Shown here in pieces: positions 50,808-61,241 of a DNA stretch of 64,000 bases (position 1 is its first letter; every line of letters starts with the position of its first letter). This DNA is from Flavobacterium fluviatile (GTDB lineage: Bacteria; Bacteroidota; Bacteroidia; Flavobacteriales; Flavobacteriaceae). Made by a program: the position numbers and the translations under genes. The stretch is taken from assembly GCF_010645065.1 (NCBI RefSeq), contig NZ_JAADZW010000018.1, forward strand, positions 1-64,000, given 5' to 3'. The notes under the pieces were generated by a model, which saw only the letters and a program-made list of their open reading frames with translations, was not told the DNA's origin and searched no databases.

Positions 50808-51722
50808 TTATTTTTTTAGATTAATAACAATTTCTTTTACATCTCCGTCCACTACTACCTTATACGTTCCTTCGTTTAAATTGTTGAACACTACCTGTCC
50901 GTTTGCGATAGTTTGTGTTGACAAAGCCAGTGTGCCCGTCATCAGGCGTACCGACTCACCTTCTTTTGAATGCAGCAGCTTGATTGCCCCCCCTTCATAA
51001 CAGACTGCGTCTTTTTTATAATAAACCACATTTCCGGAGCCTTTTTTGACTGTTACTGTCCATTGCTTCAATACCGACTGATCTGCGGACAACACCTGAA
51101 ACTGTACCGGATTAGTATAGCTGATTGTATTTGCACCAGACTCCTGCTTTACAGTCCCCATATAGATGCCTGCCCCCGGGCTTAACTGAAATACTGTGTT
51201 TAAGGCTGTGAGATCCTGTCCGGCATCCAGATATACCGTAATTGTATTCCCCTCTATGGCAATATCCTTGTTCTGTACATTTTTAAAACTTATATTGAGG
51301 AGACCAGCCTCTGTACTTAGAGCCGGACTTGCAAAACTGTATGCCTGAAAGAGGTTGCCGTAGTTTTCGTTTGTAATGAAATTTTTAGTCTTCTCTACGT
51401 TTTTAATTTCGTTTTTTGCCGAATTGTAAATCTTAAAACTAATAGTCTCATTGTTCTGATTCGAAAAAACGGTCAGGTAGGCGAAGTACTTGTTCTGACT
51501 TGCCACATAGGTCAGATTTGCCACTCCCCTGCACTCATTTCCGACAAAGGCTGCCACTTTATCATTTGCACTTGCAAGCGTAGTACCGTCAACATTCAAA
51601 AAGCCGACAAACGTCATGGTGTACTGAAAATTATTTTCGTTAACCGACCAATTGGGTGCCTGAGCCTGTACATTGCCGATTGCTAAAAGCAGTACCATGA
51701 TACTGTATATATACTTTTTCAT
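50808..51722 (-). CDS. Secreted protein sharing a domain with the giant LamG protein
   Basis: A 304-residue secreted protein with a signal peptide (ending V-Q-A-Q). Residues about 22-130 (N-F-Q-Y-T-M-T-F-V-G-F-L-N-V-D-G ... K-Y-F-A-Y-L-T-V-F-S-N ... I-S-F-K-I-Y) match residues about 2350-2470 of the giant protein at 51799 (D-F-K-Y-S-M-N-I-V-G-R-I-K-V-D-G ... E-Y-Y-A-F-L-T-V-Y-S-N ... I-E-F-K-I-W). The rest is beta-rich. Unlike the giant protein it lacks an obvious T9SS tail. The shared module suggests that both bind the same partner or each other. Confidence 0.65.
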   Translation of the reverse strand: MKKYIYSIMVLLLAIGNVQAQAPNWSVNENNFQYTMTFVGFLNVDGTTLASANDKVAAFVGNECRGVANLTYVASQNKYFAYLTVFSNQNNETISFKIYNSAKNEIKNVEKTKNFITNENYGNLFQAYSFASPALSTEAGLLNISFKNVQNKDIAIEGNTITVYLDAGQDLTALNTVFQLSPGAGIYMGTVKQESGANTISYTNPVQFQVLSADQSVLKQWTVTVKKGSGNVVYYKKDAVCYEGGAIKLLHSKEGESVRLMTGTLALSTQTIANGQVVFNNLNEGTYKVVVDGDVKEIVINLKK

Positions 51723-51798
51723 CTTTTACATTTTCTATCCCTAATCCGGTACTCCCGTAAAACTTTAGACTGTTTTTTACGGGAGGCGAATTATGTGA

Positions 51799-54700
51799 TT
51801 ACTGGTTTTTAATTACTTTAAAAATTTCTGTCTGCCCCTTGCGCTCTATTTTCAGCAGATACACCCCAGAGGCCACAACAGGATTTATCTTTATAAAATT
51901 TGTCCCGGCACTCAGTGTTCGTTTTTCAGCCGACAGCAACTGCCCCGTCAATGCAACCAACTTCACTACTATCTGTTCCTTTTCTGCCGCATTCAATTCT
52001 ACCGTAATTTCATTATCAAACGGGTTTGGATATACTTTTATGCCGCCTGTTGCTTCGTCGATAATGACCGGCTGTGCCAAAGTACCCAGAACGTTATCAC
52101 CCGCAAAAGGGAACGTTTTACTTGTTTTTTTCTTCGTTATACCGTCGCTTATATAGAAAGACAAGGTTTCCGGCTTATCGCCGTACACTGTTATAAAACT
52201 CAGTTCCTTACCGTTTACAAACTGTGTTTTTGCCTCCCCTTTCAGGATTCCATTCGCATCATAAGCAAACAGTTCTTTATAGCCTTCCGGCAATTGCACG
52301 ATTGCATTCATGTTGTCCTGATACTGCTTAAACTGTTGCGGAATTGCTTCCTGAGCGATGTTTTTAGCCGTTTTCTTTTTAGCCGTATTCGCCAAATAGC
52401 CCGGATATTTGAAGGTCTGTGCCTTGCTTGATTTGATCATATAGCCTTTGCCTGCTTCCAGGTAATTCAGCGTTCCGTTCCAGCCTACCAGAGGATCGTA
52501 GATTGCAAACAAGTTTTGCGATTTAATCACATCACCGTCTGCTGCATCAAAGTACGCCAAGGCTTCGTTTACCGACTGATTGCCTGCCAGCGTATATGGA
52601 AGCCAGTTCCAGTTGTTCTGGATCGGAAAACTCCAATCTGCCACGTTTACGTAAGTACCTGTTATAATTAAAGGATTTTCCTGTGCCATATATACTTTAT
52701 ACATTTTGGTGCTGTTTACACCACCATTGGCACTGATTGTTCCTGACCAGCCACTGTTTGCCGGTCTTGAACCGTCTTTAAAATACGTCTCTAAAAGAGC
52801 AGGAGCATAACTCAGGATACGATCTGAGGTTTCTAATTTTAAATTCGCCGTCAGTTTATTCAGGTCTGAAAAATTAGCATCGTTTACGTTGAAAGAAACC
52901 CAGGTCCAGCCCTTGTTAAAGTTAATGTGCTGTTCTACCAAATCTGAATTTTCGAAAATAGCCGGCTGGCTTAACTTCCCAACTGTTTCGTTTTCTGCAA
53001 AAGCCACTGATAATTTTCCGTTCAGCGTTCCCTGCAGGATTTCGCCCTGCGACGAATCCCAGATCTTAAATTCGATTTCTTCTCCGAAAGCCGTATTGCT
53101 GTACACGGTTAAGAAAGCATAATATTCCTTATACGCTGCGTTATACACCAGGTTTACAGCCCCTCGTACCTGCCCGTTGTAAAATGCCCCAATTTTATCA
53201 TAGGAATCTTCTGAAAAACGTCCATCCACTTTTATCCTTCCTACGATATTCATGCTGTATTTAAAATCACCCGGATTTACTGTCCAGCCCGGATCAGGCG
53301 CCAGCACCCTCAATTTAATCTGCATTTTTTCGTCGTACCCAAAGTCGGTCTGCAGGTACATGTTTTCCAGGTATTCCCCAGCCGTCAGTTCTTTGTCAAT
53401 AGCTGCCGTAATAATGATTTTACTGTTTGGCGCTATTGTGCCCGATGTACTGCTTAACTTCAACCATTTTGGTATGTTTGTAATGGTATAAGGCTGTCCT
53501 TTGCCACCTTTGTTCAGCAAGGTAATTTCGAACGATTTTGCAGCAGCGGTATTTTTTACGATATCTACTACTTCATTATATCCTTCAGCAAACCAGCTTA
53601 CTTCATTACGTTTCACGTATGCCGTCCAGGTCACCGGAGACTGCTGCATGTTGTTTGCACTATCGAACATTTTGTGTACCGTCACATCCACAATCTGCCC
53701 TTCCAGCGAAGCCCAGTCTGTTATCACCGGTTCCAGTATCATTTCATCCTTATTGATGATATGATTCACCATGAATTTCACCAATGCCCTTTCCGGCTTA
53801 ATTGCAGGTACATCATCCGAATATTTTACCGCTCCATTGCTCAGCATTGCATTGTCTGCAATTACTGTCTGATTTACATCTGCATGGTAATATCTTGGTC
53901 CGTTTGCATTTGCCGGGTCCGGTGTGTTTAATCTGGAGTACAACAACAATCCGATGCTTTCCACATCTACTTCATTGTATCGGTCCCTGCTTATCTGCTC
54001 TTCGTTTCGCAAGGTATTCCATAACTGGAATTCGTCTATTTTACCTGTAAAAGGCCTGTCCACCGTTTCATTATTCGCCAAATCTACCGATCCGCGAGCC
54101 CCAAGCCAGATTTTACTTCCTGAGAAACCACCTATGGCTGCCATTTGATTTGATGAAACATTAGCTGCATCAACATACGTTTTTAAAGACCCCAGCCTGT
54201 TGAACAATAACGTTACGTTATGCCAGTTGCCGTCTGCCAGATTCTGGCTGGTCAGTTTGTACGAACGTCCTTCGCTTTCTAAGGTCAGGTTACCATCCGA
54301 CTTCATGTTAATGGCCCATTTATTTGCCAGTCCGTTTGACTGTACAAGATCTGTTCCGTCCCCTTTTCCGTTTGAAAAGATGGTCGCTTCCTGAGACACC
54401 GCCGTTTTTATCCAGAATGATACCGTAGCATCCATTTCTTTGGTCAGCTGCACAAAATTGACATTCGTTAATGCCAGGTTCTGTCCATTTGCAAACTCAT
54501 ACGATGTTCCTTTTGGCTTGATATCCCAAGTGGCTTTTACGACTGCATGTTTGTAGCGTGCCTTGTCGTTTGCCAGCGTTCCGCGACCTTCGTCCATTGG
54601 CCAGTAACCGATCAGGCTTGCTTCGTTTCCGATCAGTTTCGTGTACATTTTAGCGTACGCTTCATCTAAACCAATGGTTTTGTTCCAGAGGCGCAGATCG

Positions 54701-57700
54701 TGCATGTTACCCACAAATGAATTCCCCCCGATTACCAGCGCATTGTTATTCGAAAACTGCATGTTTGCGGTTCCCGTATTGACCCCAATTTCTTTATCAT
54801 CTTCGTAAATACGAACTTCGCCGGTACTGCTTTTGTGCGTAAAAGTATAATGATGGTACAAATTGTCCTTTGTTACCGGTCCGTTTACCGTTACAGTTCC
54901 GATATTAAAATAAATCTCGTCATTTTTCAGGTTGATGTTCAATCCTTCCTGCTGTGCTATTACAGCAGCCGAAGCAGCCGTAGTGCTGTTGTTCATCCAG
55001 AACTCAAATGTAAGATCACCCGATGTGATTTTCGGACTGTTTATGACCGCTGTACTCGAAGATCCATCAAAACGCAAAGATACATTATGATCTACCGGCA
55101 ACTGGTTGGTCTGCCCTTTTATTTCGATCGTACTTACCGCCGAATTGTAGAAAACAGATTCATTAAAACTTACTTTCAGGTCTTCACCTGCACCCAAAAT
55201 ACCGTCAATAGGCAATGGCGTACCGAAACGCTGCGGTGCATGCAAATCCACCCTTCCGGTAATCACATCTGATATGTACTCCGTACCATTGGTACACGTA
55301 CTTCTTGCCCTGATTTCATAATTTCCGTCCAACAGCTTCAGCGCTGCGATGTCGAAATTATATGCCATGGCTGCATTTGAACCGATATATGTAATCTGCG
55401 TTTCATTGTTCAATACAGCAGCGTCATAAAATGCCTGCGAGCCGTAATACGTCTGTAGACGAATCCAGTTCGGGCTTGTTGCCAGACGGTATTCCAAATC
55501 TATTTTTTTGAAACTGCTGAACTTTGTATTGTAGCCCGATACGTTAATCAGCAGCGGGTTTGTAGTCCCATCTGTATTGTACGCCGTTTCCATATTGTGC
55601 ACCCAGTTGTTCAACGGAGCACTCACCGAAACCGGAGAACAGGACGGAACAAAATGTGCCGAAACCAAAACAGATGAACTTACATCCTCGCCATCACATA
55701 ATGACTGCAATACGATACGGATGTCTTTGTATTCGTAAATATCTGAAATGGATTTCGCCAAAGTCAGCTTGTACGTAGTCGTTTTTCCGTAAGGCACAAA
55801 TACTATTGTACCGTTCTGCTCAATGTTAATCAACGCGTTATTCGGGTTCGTTGTATTGTCCACTTTCAGCAAGTAATTCGCATCAGATCCCGACATACTG
55901 TTGTTTTCCAGTTTCAGTTCAAACTCCGCATTTTTTCCTTCTACGATATTGCTCATATCGTTATCCGTTACCGTCAATACCGGCACTTCTACCTTTTGCG
56001 TAGCGAATGTCAAAGGCTGACGCTTTGTCTCAACTAACGGATCAATTTTAATCTTAGCCGCCGCTTCATTATAATCCGTATGGTTATAGAAATTAGTAAG
56101 CTCAGCCCCTTCCTGAGGACAAGATGTCCTTCCGCCCTGCGTGATGAATACCGGACCGTTACCATCAAATGAATTCACCACATCTACACTCAAGAAGTTA
56201 GCCGGATCATTATCCTTTAAAGTATAACTTATATTCGTCGTATTTGTCGTTTCCTTCGCTAATGAAGAATTGATATCCTGCTGGAAGAATGCTTTTGTAT
56301 TGAATTCAACCCCAACCTTGTTTACCGAAGTACCCAGTATTGCCGCTACCGACTCATCGATTACCAGGTTATAAGACGTCGAAGATGCCGAAACCACACT
56401 TGTTTCTACACTCTGGTTGTACTCTCCGACACCAGAATCAAATGAGATATTTTTTTCAAAATTCGCATCCAGTAAATTCTTAATGTCTTTTGATTCCTTT
56501 AGCTGGTTCGTTAATCTTGACTTCGCTGCCGGATCACTTGTACCGTTATAAGCCCCACTAACCTTATCGTTAAAGCCGTTTATCACATTTGCCAAATTCC
56601 CTTTGTATCCTGTACGGTCATTTTTAGCTGCATATTTGCTTTTTTCGTTGTCCAGAATCACTTTTCGCCATAATCTTATTTTCTCCGCGTACTCTTCCCT
56701 TTTTTGGATGTTTTCTGCTGAATTTGGATTTGGCCCGTTTAAATTCGTTGAAATAAACAACTCGTATTCCGGGATCAGATTGGTTAAAATGTGTTTCTGC
56801 GAATACATGAAAAAAGTTTCCGTTGGCTTGTCCACAAAACTCAGTGCTTTCTGTTTACTGATGTAAACCGGAGCAGCAGCCGTACCTAAATTCACATATT
56901 CATTTTGCGGCAATTGTAACGTAACCCCATTCACATATTTTTTAGGGATTGTTTTAGACACCTCTACATTATCATAAGAACCGTAAAATATATTTTTCGA
57001 GTTCCCTATGTATAAATCTCCGTCTGCACCTACATAATCCGTTGCATCACTGGTTGAGATTGCTTTATTGAACGTATAAGTACTCGTTACCGTATTTCCA
57101 TCTTCGGAGGTATTATTAAGACCAATACCCGCGATAGCAGAATTTGTCGTTTCGATCGTCACTTTCGGAGTTGGAACCAATCCGCCCTGAAGTTCAAAAT
57201 ACACCCCAGCCCCAATAGTCACTTCTTCTGAAACACCTTCCTGGTGTGCAAAAGAGGCCTCTGACGTAAATGAGATGCTTTCTCCTTTTTCGATCGTAGC
57301 AAAACTGTTAGAACCCGGCGGATCCCTTAAAATAATAGCCGGAACATCCGGAGCCGCCGTTACAAACGTCTGGCTTCCATCTGCTTTTCCTCCTAAAATA
57401 ATCCCGGTATCCTTATAATTTTCCACATCATAATCCACCTCGTTTATCCTGTATTTCAATGTACTTGTAATTTGGAAGGGAGGCGTGATTGAAGGCAGTC
57501 CAGCCTTAAAAGTATAGGTTAAATTACTACCGTTTACCGTCACGTTCTCCGAGTTTGCCAACGCCAGGTTATTGTTTTTAATCAGCTCCCCATCTGTTAC
57601 CGGCACTGTTACCGAAACAGCAGGTGATACATCGTTATTAGTGTAACGCTCAAAACGGTTCAGCACAATTTTATACGAATGAAACTGTGTATAAACAGGA

Positions 57701-60354
57701 TTTGCAAATCCGGCAGTTGACATATTTGTCCCATCTACATCAATCGATGCATCAGAAGTCTGCTGTGTCACCTCTAATGTTGGTGTAGAGCGATAGGTAA
57801 AACTCTTTTCATAGTGGTATGGTTTTCCTATTTCCTTTTTTTCAACTGTTCCGTCTGTATAAGTGAATTCAGGTGTTACCGGCACCGTTACTTTAGAAAA
57901 ATCAAATACTTCTGTAGTACCCGTTTTTAATAAAGAAAGAGGCGGTGTAGAACTTGGGATTTTTAAATCTTCCGCTTTCAGATCGTATCGCAATGGCATT
58001 ACCTCAACTCTATACTCTCCCGATGCGGCGTTTGTTAAAAAGTTAAACTTCGTATAAGGCGTAACATTTGCTCCCACAGGTGCATATCCTAAAGTAAAGC
58101 TGGCCTTACCAATATTGTTTTTAGCACTTACCTCAACAGTTGTCGTGTTTCCATTAGCATCTTTAACCGTTTTAGTCACCAGACCTTTGTCTCCAAAGCC
58201 TGTCACTTTAGCAGCTTCTACAGGGCCACCCACAACTTTACCTGCTACTACCACTCTTGTATTATCAACAAACACCACCGGCTCATTTGAATCTTCAAAA
58301 AACTCTTTAAAGTCATTTGCCGGGAAACGTCCGTTATACGTAAAGACATGGCCTTCTTTTTTTACTGTAATATAATGGTTTCCTATAGGCACACTGATGT
58401 CAAAGAACCCTTTATCATCTGTTAGAACCGGCACGTTATTTTTGTCCAATACAATAATTCCGTCTATATACACATTAGCGCCTTGCGTAAAAATGGCTGC
58501 ATATCTGTCTAAAAAATCATCTGATTTATCTGCAGGAGTACCTGCATCATTCATCCAGTACTGCCCTTTTGCGTATTTTTCGCCTGTAGAAAGTTCATAG
58601 TAATTGTAGCCTTCGTCCAGAATGCCGGGACCACTGATCCATGATGTACCCACATTAGAAGCCGTCTTCGTATCAACATCAACGAATGAAGGGAAAACCC
58701 CTCTCGTATCATACTGCACCACCCCTTTGAAACTGAAAGAAGATTTGTCTATGAAATTTACCTTATTGACTACCTCAGCACCCTGTCCTAAAAACACCAA
58801 TTGCTGTGCCGATTCGAACTTGTGGTTTCCGTACATAGGCGTTATGGTAAAAGATTCCCCTGTACCAGAATATGGTATGGCCGTAATTTCGTAATTACCA
58901 TTTTTATCCGTAACCCCCAAAATACCCAACTGATCTGCGGTAGGGAAATTTACTGCCCCCTTTGCCCAGGAAACATTTTCGAAGCTACCGTGGTTTTTAT
59001 TGTAATTAAATCCGTTTCTGGACAAATCGTAAGCATAAAGCCCTACTTTTTCATTTGCTCTCAGATAGGCTATCAAACGTGGATCGTTACCGCTAATATA
59101 ACGGGCGTAATCTGTCCTGATTGCTGTTGATTCCAGTTCTGCTTTCCAAATTCGGATTTCATCGATATAAGCATCGTTTCCTCCCCCTACATTCACTTTT
59201 GTCCAATCTGTTGGATTTCCGCCAGAAGACTTCAGTGAGTTTGCCTGAGCAGGAACCGTCACATTAAAATAAGGTGCTGTATAATTTGCATCGACCCCAA
59301 TTAATTTACTGTTTACAGTTTCTTTATAAGCAGTTGTTACCGGCCTACCATTGATGAACAGCAATGGAGCCTTGCCATCATTTATTACTACAGAGAAATG
59401 TACAAAACTGTTGTTAAATTCGCTGACAGGAACCAGAAGATCATCACCCCTTGAATTTAATTTTCCTGACGGGAAGTAATTTTGTATTTCGAATACGCTG
59501 TTCCCTACTGCTACCGACAGTTTTTTTGACGCCGCCAGTAAATTGGCCGTTACATCCAGATTCGTACCCTCCAGGTTTACCAGCCTAACCAATCTGATTG
59601 GTGTGCCACTGTCGTTTGTAAACTGGTTTTTAGGTTTTACCCAAGCCTGATACGTTACCGCATTTGTAATTGGCGTTTTAGAATTATCAATCTTAACGCT
59701 TCCGGCAGCCGCAATATCCAGTGAGCTGCCCGGGTTTACGCTGTTACCGGCAGTACTTGCCATGACAATAACATCCTTAACCGGATTACCCCCTTCATAA
59801 CTTATATTACCGGTAACAATTGCTGTTGGATTTCTGTATCCATAGCCTGTAATATGAGTCGTGTACAGACTTTCCATTTTGCTTACACCTTCTGCGACTA
59901 CCTTATACTGAAACAGTACGCCTCCTTCTGCATATTTATCTTCGTACTGGGTTACACTTGGTGCCACACTGCCTACAAAAACATATTTGCTATCCGGTTC
60001 GCTGTATTCTTTTTTGTAAATTTTGATACTGCTGATGAGCTCAAAATTGCTTCTCAAATCCCAGGTGATCAAAATTTTATCTCCGAAATACCCTTTAGAA
60101 ACATCAAAAGATTCTTCTGCAAAAGTATTGTACAGGTATAATGTTGACCATGGGAACCTTACATCTACAGGCTGTATTGTTCGGGTTGCGCTATTTTTAT
60201 TCTGCCCTAAAAAAGGAAGTCCTACCTGTATGGTGAATCCATTGCTCTGAACCGCCTGTGATGAGTTTACCACTCTGGCACCCTGACCCACCTGCGCCCA
60301 TAAGCCCGTAACCATCAGCCCGAAGACTAACGTTATAATTAATTTTTTCATCAT
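51799..60354 (-). CDS. Giant secreted LamG-domain protein with T9SS sorting tail
   Basis: A 2851-residue protein. Signal peptide (residues 1-20, ends G-L-W-A-Q), a LamG-like domain (about 210-430), a carboxypeptidase-regulatory-like piece (about 480), a long beta-rich middle, two more LamG-like domains (about 1750-1900 and 1960-2120: D-L-T-F-E-F-W-M-N-N and D-A-T-V-S-F-W-I-K-T), the module shared with the 50808 protein (about 2355-2470), and a type A T9SS C-terminal domain (about 2770-2851: V-Y-P-N-P-F-D-N-E-I-T-V, then G-V-Y-L-L-K-I-E-R-K-G). It is thus predicted to be exported across the outer membrane and attached or released. LamG domains often bind glycans or proteins. It is placed in one transcript with the tail-collar gene upstream. 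Confidence 0.88.
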   Translation of the reverse strand: MMKKLIITLVFGLMVTGLWAQVGQGARVVNSSQAVQSNGFTIQVGLPFLGQNKNSATRTIQPVDVRFPWSTLYLYNTFAEESFDVSKGYFGDKILITWDLRSNFELISSIKIYKKEYSEPDSKYVFVGSVAPSVTQYEDKYAEGGVLFQYKVVAEGVSKMESLYTTHITGYGYRNPTAIVTGNISYEGGNPVKDVIVMASTAGNSVNPGSSLDIAAAGSVKIDNSKTPITNAVTYQAWVKPKNQFTNDSGTPIRLVRLVNLEGTNLDVTANLLAASKKLSVAVGNSVFEIQNYFPSGKLNSRGDDLLVPVSEFNNSFVHFSVVINDGKAPLLFINGRPVTTAYKETVNSKLIGVDANYTAPYFNVTVPAQANSLKSSGGNPTDWTKVNVGGGNDAYIDEIRIWKAELESTAIRTDYARYISGNDPRLIAYLRANEKVGLYAYDLSRNGFNYNKNHGSFENVSWAKGAVNFPTADQLGILGVTDKNGNYEITAIPYSGTGESFTITPMYGNHKFESAQQLVFLGQGAEVVNKVNFIDKSSFSFKGVVQYDTRGVFPSFVDVDTKTASNVGTSWISGPGILDEGYNYYELSTGEKYAKGQYWMNDAGTPADKSDDFLDRYAAIFTQGANVYIDGIIVLDKNNVPVLTDDKGFFDISVPIGNHYITVKKEGHVFTYNGRFPANDFKEFFEDSNEPVVFVDNTRVVVAGKVVGGPVEAAKVTGFGDKGLVTKTVKDANGNTTTVEVSAKNNIGKASFTLGYAPVGANVTPYTKFNFLTNAASGEYRVEVMPLRYDLKAEDLKIPSSTPPLSLLKTGTTEVFDFSKVTVPVTPEFTYTDGTVEKKEIGKPYHYEKSFTYRSTPTLEVTQQTSDASIDVDGTNMSTAGFANPVYTQFHSYKIVLNRFERYTNNDVSPAVSVTVPVTDGELIKNNNLALANSENVTVNGSNLTYTFKAGLPSITPPFQITSTLKYRINEVDYDVENYKDTGIILGGKADGSQTFVTAAPDVPAIILRDPPGSNSFATIEKGESISFTSEASFAHQEGVSEEVTIGAGVYFELQGGLVPTPKVTIETTNSAIAGIGLNNTSEDGNTVTSTYTFNKAISTSDATDYVGADGDLYIGNSKNIFYGSYDNVEVSKTIPKKYVNGVTLQLPQNEYVNLGTAAAPVYISKQKALSFVDKPTETFFMYSQKHILTNLIPEYELFISTNLNGPNPNSAENIQKREEYAEKIRLWRKVILDNEKSKYAAKNDRTGYKGNLANVINGFNDKVSGAYNGTSDPAAKSRLTNQLKESKDIKNLLDANFEKNISFDSGVGEYNQSVETSVVSASSTSYNLVIDESVAAILGTSVNKVGVEFNTKAFFQQDINSSLAKETTNTTNISYTLKDNDPANFLSVDVVNSFDGNGPVFITQGGRTSCPQEGAELTNFYNHTDYNEAAAKIKIDPLVETKRQPLTFATQKVEVPVLTVTDNDMSNIVEGKNAEFELKLENNSMSGSDANYLLKVDNTTNPNNALINIEQNGTIVFVPYGKTTTYKLTLAKSISDIYEYKDIRIVLQSLCDGEDVSSSVLVSAHFVPSCSPVSVSAPLNNWVHNMETAYNTDGTTNPLLINVSGYNTKFSSFKKIDLEYRLATSPNWIRLQTYYGSQAFYDAAVLNNETQITYIGSNAAMAYNFDIAALKLLDGNYEIRARSTCTNGTEYISDVITGRVDLHAPQRFGTPLPIDGILGAGEDLKVSFNESVFYNSAVSTIEIKGQTNQLPVDHNVSLRFDGSSSTAVINSPKITSGDLTFEFWMNNSTTAASAAVIAQQEGLNINLKNDEIYFNIGTVTVNGPVTKDNLYHHYTFTHKSSTGEVRIYEDDKEIGVNTGTANMQFSNNNALVIGGNSFVGNMHDLRLWNKTIGLDEAYAKMYTKLIGNEASLIGYWPMDEGRGTLANDKARYKHAVVKATWDIKPKGTSYEFANGQNLALTNVNFVQLTKEMDATVSFWIKTAVSQEATIFSNGKGDGTDLVQSNGLANKWAINMKSDGNLTLESEGRSYKLTSQNLADGNWHNVTLLFNRLGSLKTYVDAANVSSNQMAAIGGFSGSKIWLGARGSVDLANNETVDRPFTGKIDEFQLWNTLRNEEQISRDRYNEVDVESIGLLLYSRLNTPDPANANGPRYYHADVNQTVIADNAMLSNGAVKYSDDVPAIKPERALVKFMVNHIINKDEMILEPVITDWASLEGQIVDVTVHKMFDSANNMQQSPVTWTAYVKRNEVSWFAEGYNEVVDIVKNTAAAKSFEITLLNKGGKGQPYTITNIPKWLKLSSTSGTIAPNSKIIITAAIDKELTAGEYLENMYLQTDFGYDEKMQIKLRVLAPDPGWTVNPGDFKYSMNIVGRIKVDGRFSEDSYDKIGAFYNGQVRGAVNLVYNAAYKEYYAFLTVYSNTAFGEEIEFKIWDSSQGEILQGTLNGKLSVAFAENETVGKLSQPAIFENSDLVEQHINFNKGWTWVSFNVNDANFSDLNKLTANLKLETSDRILSYAPALLETYFKDGSRPANSGWSGTISANGGVNSTKMYKVYMAQENPLIITGTYVNVADWSFPIQNNWNWLPYTLAGNQSVNEALAYFDAADGDVIKSQNLFAIYDPLVGWNGTLNYLEAGKGYMIKSSKAQTFKYPGYLANTAKKKTAKNIAQEAIPQQFKQYQDNMNAIVQLPEGYKELFAYDANGILKGEAKTQFVNGKELSFITVYGDKPETLSFYISDGITKKKTSKTFPFAGDNVLGTLAQPVIIDEATGGIKVYPNPFDNEITVELNAAEKEQIVVKLVALTGQLLSAEKRTLSAGTNFIKINPVVASGVYLLKIERKGQTEIFKVIKNQ

Positions 60355-60365
60355 TATTAGGATGC

Positions 60366-61241
60366 TTACAGTTTAATGATATAGTTTACACCATAATTGA
60401 CTGGTCGGGTTTCAGTACCACCCGTTGCAGCTGTTGAGCCGGAGATGGTGTGGGTATGGTTCCCTGCTGCAGCAATTACATCAGTTTGTGTACCACCAAT
60501 TCTTGTAAATTCAGCGTGGCTGCCCCCGCTACCCGAGTCATCCCCTTCTGTTCCGAAGTTCCAGTTATGTGTGTGGCTACCATTTGTGCTATTCACAAGA
60601 TTCCCTGACCCGTGGCTGTGTGATTCCAAATCATCATTCTGAGTCCCTTTTAAAGCCGGACCTGCCTGAGAATTCACCGGACTGGTTCCTGTTCCCCTCA
60701 AAAACATACCCTGCAGGTTTGGAGCGGTATTTGAGCCCAACAAGGCAATTAAATCTGCAGCACCAGGAACAGATACTAAACTTTGTCCGTTACAGATTAC
60801 CCATCCCTGAGGCGCTGTTGTACCAATAAAAGGCATTATTGATCCCGTAGGCACTCCATTGCTGGCAGAAATTGCATACGGAACATGACGTAATTTTTCA
60901 TCTGAGATCAGTACCTGACCGTTTTTTATTCTTAAATATGCTACATTGTTAGCAAATTTGCTGTTATTAGCAGCAGTCGGATCAATTACATAAGAGAAAA
61001 TACCAAAAGTATCGGTCATTAAATTTTCATCTTTTTCATAAATTTTCTGCTCAATGCTTGAAGCATCCAGATAATATAAAGTAAAAGTTAGGTTGATATT
61101 TTTGCTTGCAATAGCTGTGTTATTAGCATCGCGGGCAATACCCTGTACTGCAATGCCGGCCTGGGTCGCTGAAACCTGAGCATAATTTGATGCTACAGCG
61201 CATAACATTAAAGATAATAGAAAAAGTAATTTTGACTTCAT
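60366..61241 (-). CDS. Secreted phage tail-collar-domain protein
   Basis: A 291-residue protein with a signal peptide (ending S-N-Y-A-Q) and an N-terminal beta-domain (about 25-125). A phage tail-collar-type domain follows (about 130-230): G-S-I-M-P-F-I-G-T-T-A-P-Q-G-W-V-I-C-N-G-Q, then N-L-Q-G-M-F-L-R-G-T-G. The remainder is rich in His and Gly (S-H-S-H-G, G-S-H-T-H-N, G-N-H-T-H). These features resemble phage tail-fibre ends, but the signal peptide and operon show it is a cell-surface or secreted protein here. It is the first gene of the four-gene minus-strand cluster and may act as a binding tip. Confidence 0.8.
   Translation of the reverse strand: MKSKLLFLLSLMLCAVASNYAQVSATQAGIAVQGIARDANNTAIASKNINLTFTLYYLDASSIEQKIYEKDENLMTDTFGIFSYVIDPTAANNSKFANNVAYLRIKNGQVLISDEKLRHVPYAISASNGVPTGSIMPFIGTTAPQGWVICNGQSLVSVPGAADLIALLGSNTAPNLQGMFLRGTGTSPVNSQAGPALKGTQNDDLESHSHGSGNLVNSTNGSHTHNWNFGTEGDDSGSGGSHAEFTRIGGTQTDVIAAAGNHTHTISGSTAATGGTETRPVNYGVNYIIKL

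Noticed and set aside
53501..54394. Series of short plus-strand frames inside the giant LamG gene
   Set aside because: They are antisense to an uninterrupted 8.5 kb coding sequence, overlap one another in different frames and resemble no family.
60366..61241. Prophage tail gene cluster
   Set aside because: The tail-collar protein has a signal peptide, and no other phage gene (capsid, terminase, integrase) lies nearby.
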